From Theristus sp. LFF4_11 (taxonomy: Eukaryota; Nematoda; Chromadorea; Monhysterida; Xyalidae), in contig JASANC010004021.1 in assembly GCA_030248135.1 (NCBI GenBank), forward strand, positions 1-64,000: a DNA stretch of 64,000 bases, in the 5' to 3' direction. This document shows, one piece after another, positions 36,691-48,793 of the stretch (position 1 is the first letter of the stretch; every line of letters begins with the position of its first letter). The notes under the pieces were generated by a model. The model searched no databases. It saw only the letters and a list, made by a program, of their open reading frames with translations, and was not told the DNA's origin. The translations under genes and the position numbers were made by a program.

Positions 36691-39600
36691 TTCAGGTATG
36701 CACGCAAAATCCGATTCCTTCAAGTTTGTTTTATGAAGATGTGTGTTTTCTAAAAGTAAACCAAACATTTTTTTGTTTTCTTTCATTTATTTGCCCGATC
36801 TCCAACTCCAATCGATCTCCAGTAAATGATCATGAAAAAAGAATAAAAAGAACTGACGAAACTCATTTAGCCAATCATCGTTCAAAATTCAAGAAAGATT
36901 CCTCCTGAACGGAACGGAATTCTATCGTAGGTGCACTGCAAAATGGGAGCACACAAAACCGATTCCAACTTTTCAATTCCGACATCAGCTAGCTTAATAA
37001 GCCCACCTTCTGCTTTTATTCTCAGGTCTCTATCCGAAACCAATTTCAGATGGTACAATGAAGTAATGAACACAAAAAAACAGCAAAAAGCCGTTCTTTG
37101 AGTCCAGTTTTATTTCCAAGGCAACCGTTATTTCCGGTGTGAACAAAAGAGAACTTAAAAGCCAGCTGATACGGTTATTTTGCATTAAAAAACGGTTAAT
37201 TTATCGCTGTTGCCAAGCTGAAGCCGAGAGAAAAGCACTTACTGGTGGACAAAATCAACCGCACCTTGCAAATTTCTCACTTTACGAAAATGTCTCGTGT
37301 TCGTTTCTACGGAAAAGGCGGTTTTCAGCTTGTAAATAAGAGCAAACCTCCAAATCAACATCGAAATGAATCGTAATGCTGTGTGCAAATAAAAGTTTGA
37401 GTATAAAACATGTATGGAAATGGACGTGTGCTGTATGGGGCTATTTATTAAGCCGAAAAATCAATACTCTTTGCATTCGAAAATCATATGACAGAAAAGG
37501 TAAAAATACATAAGTTGTGTGGAACAATAAACCATTTTCTTGATAAATGAAGAATTTTTTTTCAGAAATAAAGCACAGCATTCAATAATTGTTAAACATT
37601 GTGCTTTTAATAAGAATTGTTTAATTAAGTAATGTTTAGTGATCTGATCAACGCAACAATTAATCGAGCCGCAATACACCGTAATACACGTATCTGTTAC
37701 TTTCAAGTATTAATAGCCTGCTAAATTCGCTGACTCAAGAATAAAAAATACCCGAGGAACAAAAATTTCGATAACAGCTCATTCATAGCGGCGAAAAGAT
37801 ATCCGAAAATTCAAAGAGTGGAAAGCACATCTGAAAGAAACCCCAACGGTATCACGATGAAAAGCAGAAGAACAACAGAAACTGCAACAAAATAAGAAAA
37901 CTAGAGCAGTGTAGTGTTCCGAAAAGAATTGTGACATGTGGCATGTTTGTTTCTCGCACGTGGCTTTAGAGACTGTGGAAATGGCAACCAATTAATAAAA
38001 AATGCTCGTGGACAACCGAAAACGATGAAAAATGCACATGAAACGCGTCAGATGGCATGGCACTTCAGTTCGCTTCGAAAATGACCGCGCCATTTTTATC
38101 TTGTATTAACATTTTTATTGTTTTTATTATCCGCTGTTTTACACATGAAGCAAACATTGCTTGCTGCTGCATTTTTTCGACCAAAGAGGAAAAATTAGGC
38201 ACACGCACACTCACTTTAGTGCAGTCACATCCACATGTAAGAAAACAAAAACCATGAGTGTAAGTAACATCCGGAAAATAATAAGCGCAGCTATTTTTCA
38301 CACATCATTAATGTTTGTTCAAGCTACGACAAATTAAGCGAAGCGAAAAATTTTGTTGCTTTATGTTCAACAAACGAAGCAAGGAGATACCGTGTATACA
38401 TTTTAAAACAGGTTGCAGATACCGTGTATATGATGCAAAAAATACGACGACAAAAACGAGCATAATCTCTTTTTAAAAAGCTTTTGGTTTCATTTGAAAT
38501 TGATGCATTGAATGATTTGTGCTCAACCTAACATAAACAAAATAAAAACCCCAAGGTTGACTCATGCAACTGTTGCTTCTCACAGAAACTTCACCAGAGC
38601 AAAAGAAAGTTTTTAAGAAAATAAAAAAAGCGGAACGGCGTCGACTTGTTTACGTGGCATCATGTGGTTTCGATCAACAAGAAAATTCCCGTGCACGCAA
38701 CACACACGAACAGCAACAATTGTTGAAAAAAAACATAATAAAATGTATCATCGTGCATGCTGTGTGCGTGTGCTTTTTTCCAGAATAATAACAAAAATAA
38801 ATTGGCTTTTTTGCAGAATATTATGAACTATGAACTAAAAAAGAATGAAAGGGAAGGGGCTTGATTGAAGTTTTTGTGGCAAATTTGGCTTCTTCCAGTC
38901 TCGAACCCGTATCCTTTATTCTTTTTATAGCTCCACATGCCGCGAAAACAAGTGACAGGTCAAAAAAAACATATTATAAATTTTACAAAAAATCACCAGA
39001 AAATAAACTTTCACACACACAGGTTTATTACCTATTTTGAGAAGAAAAAAGCAAAAAAACCACTACAAAACCAAACCCAGTCTATGATGAACGGATAAAA
39101 AAGTACGGAAAAACAACATTGTGAAACTGTGTACGTCTAGGCTGGGCCAAGTGAATCAGAACTTTAATGTTTTAAAACATGCAACATATGGACGGTTTCA
39201 GCAAGGCATGACATACACAACATACCGGTATGCACAACATAGAGGTCATACACATCCCATGCGTGCGTGCATGTAAGCAACAACAGAACATAAAATGTGC
39301 GCATAATGCAGCATTTTACGGCATCGGCGTCTCAGTTTGCAAAAGATGAATATATAAAACTACAGTTGAGCACAGTAACTGCTATAACTGCTATATTCTA
39401 AGCTTAAGTACCGCATTCCTCTACTGATAAGAGAGTACGGTTGCAGTGCTTCAATTCAACAATTTACGGCGACGCAAAAGTTTAGGAGCTTTTCAGTTTT
39501 GCTATTAAAATACATTGTAGTTGCCGAACCCTCCCCCTTCCCAAGTTACCAGACTGAAACACCGATGCCAGGTTTTCTCCATTTGTAGCATGAGATTAAA

Positions 39601-42600
39601 AAGCGGTATTTTTGTAGTCAATCTCAATAGTACAAAATATATGACGACATGTACAAAACTCAAAGACAGACACGCGAATGTTTTCTTGTTGTTATCACAG
39701 TTTACGTGGTTGCAGCGATCTGCTCAGCACAAAGTCACATTCAATTCATTATCACCCTGTCGGCATCTCAGGGGGAGTGAAAGTCTCGTTTTCGGGTTTT
39801 TATGATGCGTAGTAGCAGACTCAAAAAGAGTTTGGTTTCCTTCGCTATTTCGGCTCTTTTTAAATTTTAGCATTTCGACGAATTTTTACGTTTCAAATTT
39901 GAAAAGAAAAAGTCAAAGCGTGGCACTGCTCACAAATGGGGTAAACATGCGCCTGAAAAGTGAAGGATGCTCCGTCTCGCGTACAGCTGCATGCTTCGCA
40001 TTTTAGATTCTTGATTGTGAAAAAGGGTCGAAATCCATCACACAAAGTAACTGAAACAATAAAATTGTCAATAAGAAATCGACGAAATCAGGCCAAAGAA
40101 AATTATGTGGTGCCGAGAAAAACAACAAAACAAAGCGCGATAAGATTTATCATTTTTTCTTGAACAAAAAATGGGATATGAATGTTTTGTCTGTAACATC
40201 AAATATGTGCATCAAGTTTTTTTTCTTTGAAACAACCAAGTTAAAAAATATGACCCGACCTCTACGTAGCACTCACATGCAGTGTGTACTTGGGATTGTT
40301 GGGAAACAGAAAATAACAGGGCACGAGATATGAACAAAACAGTTGACAAGTCGTCATAAAAATAAATTTTGAAAAAAGTTGATGTTTTGACCAACTTTTA
40401 GGATCTGGACGTTTCCCATAACTAAAGCTTTAAAACCACACGTTTTCTTTTATCTTTATATTTTGCTTTGAATCTGTCCCGTGTACATTTTCTGCCACAG
40501 CGAAATTGACCGAAATCCAGTGCAATGTGAATGAAAAGACTAAAAATTGAGCAAAACGTTTCAAGAGCCACAGGATCAACAAAAATTGAAAAACGCGAAA
40601 CTTTTTGTTTGTTTACCTGCCAGGAAAATCCGAAACGCGATTCCTGACTTCATATTCGTGTGGGAAGATAATAACACACTGGAAACGCGGATTTGAGGTT
40701 GTAAAGAAACTATTATCTGTGCGTTTCTGTCAACAATACCACAACAGCACGAGAAATTATCATCCACACCAGACATCACAGCTCAACAGCAATGGGACAT
40801 CGGTCTTGCGAGGATGAACCGTGTAAACAGTGTTGAAATGCGTTTAAAAAATAAATAAGAGAACAACGAAACAGGGACATGATTCAACATGACCTGCCAT
40901 TTTGTTTGATCATGAAGATTATTGCTTATTGGCTGGATCACACCTCATTGCTACCTGACTCGATTAGACGTCTTTCACAGTAACATTCTCTGTGCCATTT
41001 TCAGTTGTCATCACTGTAAACTGTTCAACTATTCCGAAACATTTTGCCAAACACCACTGGTCGCCAAAAAAGCGCAATGCTTTTGACTACCAGTGGTTAC
41101 CAACACAAAAACGTGTGGCAAAGTGTTTGGAATAAACGGTTTATAGTGATTGAAGAAATCGAGTAAATTTTTTGTGCCAAGAATTTCTGAGAGGCACGGC
41201 ATATTGATAATGGCATCGAGAACGGCATTGAGATAATTGGCACCATAAGAATGGTTTTTTCACCGTGGCGTAAAACAGATCGCATACGTGGCACTTTTTG
41301 ATAACTAACGGGCTGAAACCGGAACACTGGAGTTGCAAGTGGCATTGAGCTATCATGTTGACGATTGACAAAAACGACACAAGACCAACGTGCGGCTCTT
41401 TCTTCGCTCGAAAACTCGAGAACTATTTCAATTCATACCAAGAAATTAAATTTGAGTCTAACAGCAAAACATTTGACAATAAACGTTTGAGAAAACGAAT
41501 GATTTTCATTTTCACAGGAATCTGTGTTGCATTTTATCGCCAAAAGCACTTCAGCTCTTCAGAAATGTGTTCGCCTCAAAACTGAAAAAATTACCCCCAA
41601 TAAATCAACTCAGTGCGCAGTGCGCACAGCGCGACAACAACAAAATTGCGCGAACAAAAAAAAAACTTTGCGGTACAAGAGCGCGCATATTTTCAACGAA
41701 TTGAAAAAAAGTGGGAGGATTTCGAGTTTGCGTGGGAGATTTTGCATTGTCAAAACGTTTTGTTGACGTAAATGTGAAATGAACAACATGAAAAAAACAA
41801 CAAAACTATTTTTGTTGATTGGTGAAACCCACACTAACGGAAACACTTGCGCAGGTGAAACATTCAAAATAAAGTTTTGCGGTAAACATGACGTGAGTTT
41901 TTAATACATGGACTGATGCGCCCAAGCAAAAAAAAACGCTCAAGGCAGTAAGTACAATTGAACTGATCGATCAAGCCAACGGTTTTCATTGCTGTGACTT
42001 TTCATTATACCCACAAACGTGCACAGCAACTGGCAGATTTAAAGTCAGTGTGCTGGTTGGTCGTACGGTTATAATGCAGCCAATCACTTCGCGATCATGC
42101 AAAAAACGCAGCACGTTGATTTACTGAAATTTCACGGTTAAACGAGCCATAGAAAACGGCGTTTGTGCACTTTTCAACTGCCATGGGTGTTGCGTCTTGC
42201 GGGTGCAAAAAAATTGAAAGAAATTATTATTAACATCATAATTGTACAACGAAAAAGCAATCAATTTTTTGCACACAAAACCTATCTGTGCACCAACAAA
42301 ATTCTCCAGAAGTTTATTTCAGCATACAAACTTTTTTTTCAGTTTCTCAACGCTCTGTGGTTGCTACGAGCGCATTGGACACCCAGTTAAGTTTGACAAA
42401 AATCATTTCAGTTTCTGTTTGGACTTTTTATGTTTTCTTTCATTCGGTTTCATCGAGTTTTCGACAGCGGTTTTTGTCGGAAATAAAAGAGGCATACAAA
42501 AAGTTGTTTGGGTTGGTGGTCTCAGACAAACAAACAAAGAAATGGGTAATTTTGAACGATTATATCGAAGTTTTCTTGAAAAAAACATGTGGATTTTTTA

Positions 42601-43727
42601 ATGTTATAAATGTTTACTTGGATGGGCTAAACTACTTCAAGTAGTACGCAAAGGGAAACCCATTTCCTGGATTATGTCATGTGCAGCTGTTTTTTTAAAC
42701 AAAGCGCTTTGAATGATCCTGCAGCGCAAAAAGCAGCCAATCAGCAGTCACTCAAACAACACGCACATGGTATTTATCCATTTTCTTTCAAAACCATTTT
42801 ATTTCAACAAGAACCAGCGCATGAATTTTGAACACGAAAGATCCAAAACGCAATTTGAACTCAACACACCAGTTCAGCCTGAACGCAGGTTTGAAACAAG
42901 CTTACAAACGGCTTACAACAACCTCAAAGCAAAAATAAACAAGCAAACGTGACAACATTATAAAAAAACAACCAATGAAAACATGCTAAAATACATACAG
43001 CGTGGGTGATTCGGAAACGTTTTTTTTTAAGTAAACTTGTTTTCCACAAATTTTTATTGAACATCATTATCAAAAAGAACCTAAAAAATCATAGAAAATA
43101 CGTTGTGTAAACAAGCAGTAAAAACATATATTTTATGCTACGCAGTGATTCTCTTTGATAACAAAATGGTTTGTAAACATAGCACCGGAGATGAACAAAA
43201 AAATATGTTTTTCATTTCACACATGGCAAAAACTTGGGATAAACCAGTTTGAAGATGCAAAAAGATTAAAAAAACAAATTTTGCATGGTTTTATTGTCTT
43301 TTCCTTTGTGCATGCGGTCTGGATTGGCCACATTGCTTGTTTGATGTCATGCACAATTGACAACAAATCGGCAGGAATGTAAACTTTTGAGCGTAAACTG
43401 AATTTTTTTACAGAACCGGACAGAACAAGTAATGTTTGCTATTAGCATAAAAATTGGAAAATTACAGATCGAACAGAACAGTGTGGAGTGGGCGAAAGTT
43501 TTTGCGGAGGTCAAAATGGAGCTCACTGATTGGTGGCAATTTGAACAGAACGGACATATTGGTTGGTCAACTGTATGACATTCGCCGGTTATATTGGAAT
43601 TCCAGAAGTTTTGCATTTTGTGGCGAGTACAAGAAATGTAAATGTACGATATGCATGCATCAGTGAGCTTGCAACTTCTGACTTCTGAGCTCACTCACCG
43701 GCATGCATGAAATATGTCCAACAGATA

Positions 43728-44187
43728 CCGTATTACCCCCATTAAACCCCCCCCCCACCATTAATCCCCCCCCCCACCAATAAACCCCCACCCCCCGACC
43801 AGTTTCCGAATAATCCCCCCCACAAATAATCCCCCATGGGGGATTATTGGAGACCTGTTTGAAACACATACCCAGCGAATTCAGTGGCTGGTTGCAGTGA
43901 AAATGATGAAATTGTGCTACCAAAGGCCCCCAAATGGGTGAGTTAATAGTAATTTCATTACAAAAGGCTGTTATAAAAGGAAATTTCTATGTAGAGTAGA
44001 AGTTTCTGCGACTTTCTTGCCTGCCATGCAATGTATTTTTGCCATTTTTCAACAAACCCCCACCCCTAGAATTTTTTTGTAAATAAACCCCCCCCCCACC
44101 AATAATCCCCCCCCCACCAATAAACCCCCACCCCTAAAAGTCGCTGACGTATTAATCCCCCATGGGGGTTTATTGGGGGTAATACGG
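43728..44187. mobile_element. 460-bp C-rich MITE with TA duplication (right arm only)
   Basis: The ends are CCGTATTACCCCCA and its inverse, with TA at 43,726-43,727 and 44,188-44,189. The left arm has the single TA at 26,689-26,690. Both sides are built of repeated CCCCCACCAATAAACCCC phrases around a non-repetitive centre. There is no coding capacity. Confidence 0.9.
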
Positions 44188-47067
44188 TACACAGAAAAAT
44201 ATAAACAGCAAAATAAAATCCATGCCCTTGGGAGAGATCAATTTTCTGTGCAAATCTGAAAGCCGTACCATAGTAAATGCCATATACCGCTATGAGGTCT
44301 TTTGGCGGTTCCAAACGTTTTTGGTCTTCGCCTGAAGCTTTCTAGTTTGCTTTAAAGTGCTGATTGCTTCTTCTTGATGAACATTTTTGCGTTCTTGCGT
44401 TTCAAGTTGTTCGGAATGAAACTTGCGAGAAAATAATAATTCACCTATTGCGCACGTTTGTCATATGCGAAGTTCCATTTCAGGTATTTTTATCCGATAC
44501 GTTGGTTGGGGTTGTTTTGGAATGATTTGAATCGACAGCAAAATCTTGCTTGCTTAGCCATTTGCAACAAAATCGGCAGTTTGAATGGTACCATATTTGG
44601 CCATCATCTCAATCAGTATAGCCAGAAAAAAGATCATATTTCTACGCTTCTGTATATATATTTTTACTCCGTGGGTGTCCGTTATGCATTTTACCACTGT
44701 TGCCAAACAAAGTGATCTTTAGAATCAACAAATGCCTATTAGAACGAAAACGCGAGACTGGAGAGCTATGTTAAAAATTTCTCAATTTCCTACTGTTTTG
44801 GATTAGTACGTTCCTGAGAGTTTAGCGTAAGAAAAAAATGATTTCTGGTTATGTCGGGTCAGGTTTTGGCAAACGATCATTGATTCAGACAAAAAATAAA
44901 CAGTATTCATTTCCTTTAGCGTTTCAGATGATCATTAGATGACCTTTGACCAGGAAATGAACAAATGTGTGTCACAGCGAAATGTCTGAGCATGCAAAAT
45001 TTGCTTCGTCATCTTGTTTTCAAAAATGCATGGAAAATAATTTCATTCATCAAAAATTTATGTTCGGAATAAATTTATTCACGTCTAATCAGTTGAATTA
45101 GTGAGTGATGAAAGAAACCATATCTTTTGAATTCTTATTTTTAATTGCAAGGATTTTGCAATGATCGATATGATATGACATGAGTTCCGAACGGCAGATA
45201 TTAGTCACACGCACATTGTACAATCTTACACGTACACGCAGCGTTCATACATAGTATTTTTAGAAATTGTAAGTCAGAACTCGATTCGATTGTGGTCACA
45301 AGAAAGCATTGACACCAGATTTCAGAAACTGAAATTCCACCAGTGATTTCTGTCATGCAGAATGCACCTGCACAAGTCAGGGCCGTCACAACTAAGAAAA
45401 TTGAACATAACACAAGTATCCTGCACATGAAAAACAATTCCAAAATAAAGTTAGAAATGTACGCAATTTCTCGAGCGTTTCGGACTTCTGCTATTTTGGC
45501 ACGGTTTTGAAATTCTGAACTAAACCCCTTTATCATATTTGAAGTTGAGTCATATTTGAAGCCATGATATCTCCCAGCGGGATCCTGAACGCAAATACTG
45601 TGGTGATTCACCGAATCGAGGCACAAGAATTAGAAGATTTTCGAAATGGTTTTGCGTGCCGCAACAAAAATTTAAAAAATGGTGAAAAATACAATATTCT
45701 ACGTACCAATGAATGAAACTTCAAACCCTGAAATGCAATTTTCTTTTTATAAGGTTTCTGAAATAAAAAACTGAAAACCGACAACAATAAAAAATCCAGC
45801 AATCAATCATTTTTTGAAGAAAAATTTATAACTAAACAAGTTTGTTTCACAAGCAAAACTTGCAGGATACAAATCAAGTACACAGACAAACAATCAACAT
45901 TTACCCAGCCCCGGGCAGCGTTGAGCGTATTTTTTGCCCATACTAGATTACAGGGTGTGGCGACAGAAAACAAACAAATATTTACTAAATTACAAATAGT
46001 CCAGTCTTTCACTAAAAAGTTCTGACTTCAATTTATTTCAAGAACAGACCAGACAAACAACCAACTACAGACAGAGTTTAACAAAATTTCAAACAAAACT
46101 CTGATTGGTTGCTTCAAATCAGCCTGTGACTCATACCGACTGCCACACCACATGGTACAAACGTGTGTATAAAATGCGGAATGAAAATATTTCAAAAATC
46201 GCCGATTTCGTAGCAGTGTGCTAAGTCTCACGGCAATGTTCTAACCTTTTTTTTGTGACCATGTTTCAGAATATGAAAAGTTCGATGCAACAATGAGAGA
46301 AGTCGATTTCAGACCGCGGAAATTCAAGTTTTTGTGAAAAAAATATGGCGGAATAACGAGGAGTTAGCGCGTTACAAGTAGTCAGCCCCAGAAATAATGT
46401 TTATGAGGCGGGGTTATTTTGATTCTCAAATAGCGGGCGGGTGTGCAAAACCAAACGATACATGAACATAAAACGCCAAAATAGCAAAAACAGAGATTTT
46501 ATTTCAGATTTTGCAGGTAGCGATTTTCACTTTTGATCCTTTCAAACAAACACGGGCATGCATTTCGTTTGCATATTTGAAAACGTACAAATGAGACAGA
46601 GGGGGGCACAAAACAGTGAAAACGCTTGTTTAATCGGACTTGTCACGTTGAAAAAACATACATAAAAATCGCCAATTCACCTTCAACTAAACCTCTAAAT
46701 TCCGTGGGGATTATAAATTTTATGTTTTTTCACTGTTTGTTAGATTCTGTGTAAAAAATACACGGAACTCAAAACAATTATATTTCTGATTTTTCGTTTT
46801 TCGGGTCTGCTGCCTGCCTGGTCCAGAAATCCCGCTAAATACAGTTCTCAGTTTGATTGACAAATGGCGGTTTTGAAAACGACTGTTTGTCAATCAAAAG
46901 TTCAAACACATCACAAAAGAAAACCGCTAATTATTATTTTTATTTGTGAAAAAAGTGTGTCACAAAAACCGTAAAACACACGAAACTGGACATAAAGAGA
47001 AAGATATTTCACATCGTTTAGCTGTTGGAGCAATCAGCGCCCATCGAATTCAAATACAGGCGTCAAT

Positions 47068-47837
47068 GTTCAATGGTCATCTATAAACCCGCACACTTTC
47101 CCACGCCTGGGTTTACACTCATTTTGTATACCGGGTTTGCGCAACCACACGCTTTCTATGATGCATGCTGTTATTTCGTTTTATGTTTTATATTTTTCCA
47201 ATAGAAATCTTTTTTAATTGCATTGTTTACTTCTTATAATGCTCACATGTGTTGACAGCTGACATGTGATGTCTAAAACATATATAATGCATATTTACAC
47301 GCGCCTTCCTGAAAGCTGGCAGCAGTTCTGTAGAGTTCTTGGTCAACTTTGCCACTGGAAAGGGGTCGCATCTTTGTCACTGGTATAACTGCTAATATTG
47401 TTCCCTTGTGACAGATTTTGTTGACGATTTTTCTTTGATAAAAGGCTTGCGAAGCCTTAGGTCACCTACAGAAGTCGGTTGTTGGCCTTTGCCCAACACT
47501 GACAGTGACTGCTTTGGTGTTGATCCAAAAGGAAATGGTGTTTGCAACTGAGAAGACAAAGACAATTTAGTGACAATCATCTGTTCCTTCTCTTGATTCT
47601 ATAAGCCACCCATTTATTCACTCCCAACCATCAAATATAAGCAAGTTAGGTAACTGGGTGGCAATAACTGTTTTCGAAATTCGAAATATAAAGCAACGGA
47701 AAGCAAAACATATGCAAAAACATGAAGCGGAATATTTCCCAAGTCCAAACTTGTGCGAGCATGCGCACACCCGGTATAAAATACGTCATGTGTTATGGGT
47801 TTATAGATGTCGCATTGTTTATAGATGACACCAAATC
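47068..47837. mobile_element. 770-bp insertion with imperfect inverted ends (right arm only)
   Basis: The insertion interrupts sequence that is continuous in the left arm (23,529-23,536 is the empty site) and is flanked by the 8-bp direct repeat GCGTCAAT (47,060-47,067 and 47,838-47,845). Near both ends lies GTCATCTATAAAC or a one-base variant in inverted orientation, followed by a second inverted match (TATACCGGGT.TGCGCA). It is probably a non-autonomous DNA transposon; the superfamily is not clear from the ends. Confidence 0.75.
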
Positions 47838-48102
47838 GCGTCAATAACCAACATGTATACAACAACGTGATTTGAACAAAAGGATGTCACAGAACGGCAT
47901 GATTCAAACATATCAACTCTCAGCCAATCAGCGTGCAAGAAAAGTTTACGACGAAGACCTAGAAACTGTTTTTCTAATAAACATGTTTATCATCAAAACG
48001 ATTTCTAAAAACGATAATAAAATCTCATTTCCATATAACTGAGCACATGAAAACACAAGGTGAAACGGAACGGAATCTATTTTGACATTCCCAATCGCCT
48101 TT

Positions 48103-48779
48103 CATTGATCAGAAAAGGAGGTTTTTGAAGTACAAAATTTATTAGGTCAGTTAACCAATGGCGTTCATTATGTTTCGGCCCTTTAATCAACTTTACATAA
48201 TGACCGCCGAACAAACGGTGGGCCTCGTCAGAAGAGTGCCGTTTGTTCTTTGTGCTAAGAAAAAAGGCTAAGGCGAAACATTGGTTATGAAATAGATACA
48301 CTAAACTAGGAACCGGGTGAGTATAGGCTAAAACTTGTAGGCACAAATGATACGCAGCGTAATTTTTAGTCTATTTTACTCGAATAACAGTGAAATATAA
48401 AGAAAATAAAACGTGTGAAAGCTTTCTCAACTAACTTTCTCGCGCGAACGCTTGCTCTTGTCTCTGCCTCGATCAGGCGAACGCGAGCGTGACGATGACA
48501 TATGACACTTTCCCTCGGCAATGGGTGCAAAAAGAAACAGCAAAAAAATTTTTTGGGATCAGAATGACACATTTGTGCAAGAGAACTTTGGTTTTAACTT
48601 GCTTCCAACCAGCCATCCATTTAGGCTAGAGTAGTTTAACTATTTTTACGTCAGGTTTTAGTTGGCCTGGAACCGGCGAGCCATTCATGATAGAGTAGCG
48701 CAACTGTTTAGCGATGAAAGTTGGCTATTTAGACCACACACTAGGAAACAGTTTAGCTTTGTGAAGTTAACCGGACCAG
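48103..48779 (-). repeat. Penelope-like element long repeat (pseudo-LTR), 3' copy
   Basis: 677 bp, direct repeat of 53,379-54,060. On the - strand it contains CTGACGAGGCCC (ending at 48,231) and GGGCCGAAAC (48,172-48,181), which resemble the two halves of a hammerhead ribozyme core, plus 8- and 9-bp complementary segments. A full hammerhead topology was not obtained. Confidence 0.9.
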
Positions 48780-48793
48780 AAGCTATGTGAAAA

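Larger units (their letters stand above)
36691..48102. other. Long non-coding part of the right arm
   Basis: Mirror of the left-arm stretch 23,269-34,129. No conserved exon was recognised. It contains two insertions absent from the left arm (43,728-44,187 and 47,068-47,837). Confidence 0.6.

Noticed and set aside
48172..48231. Complete hammerhead ribozyme in the Penelope long repeat
   Set aside because: The core halves are present, but no valid stem I and cleavage site could be placed in a type I, II or III order; kept only as a finding to test.
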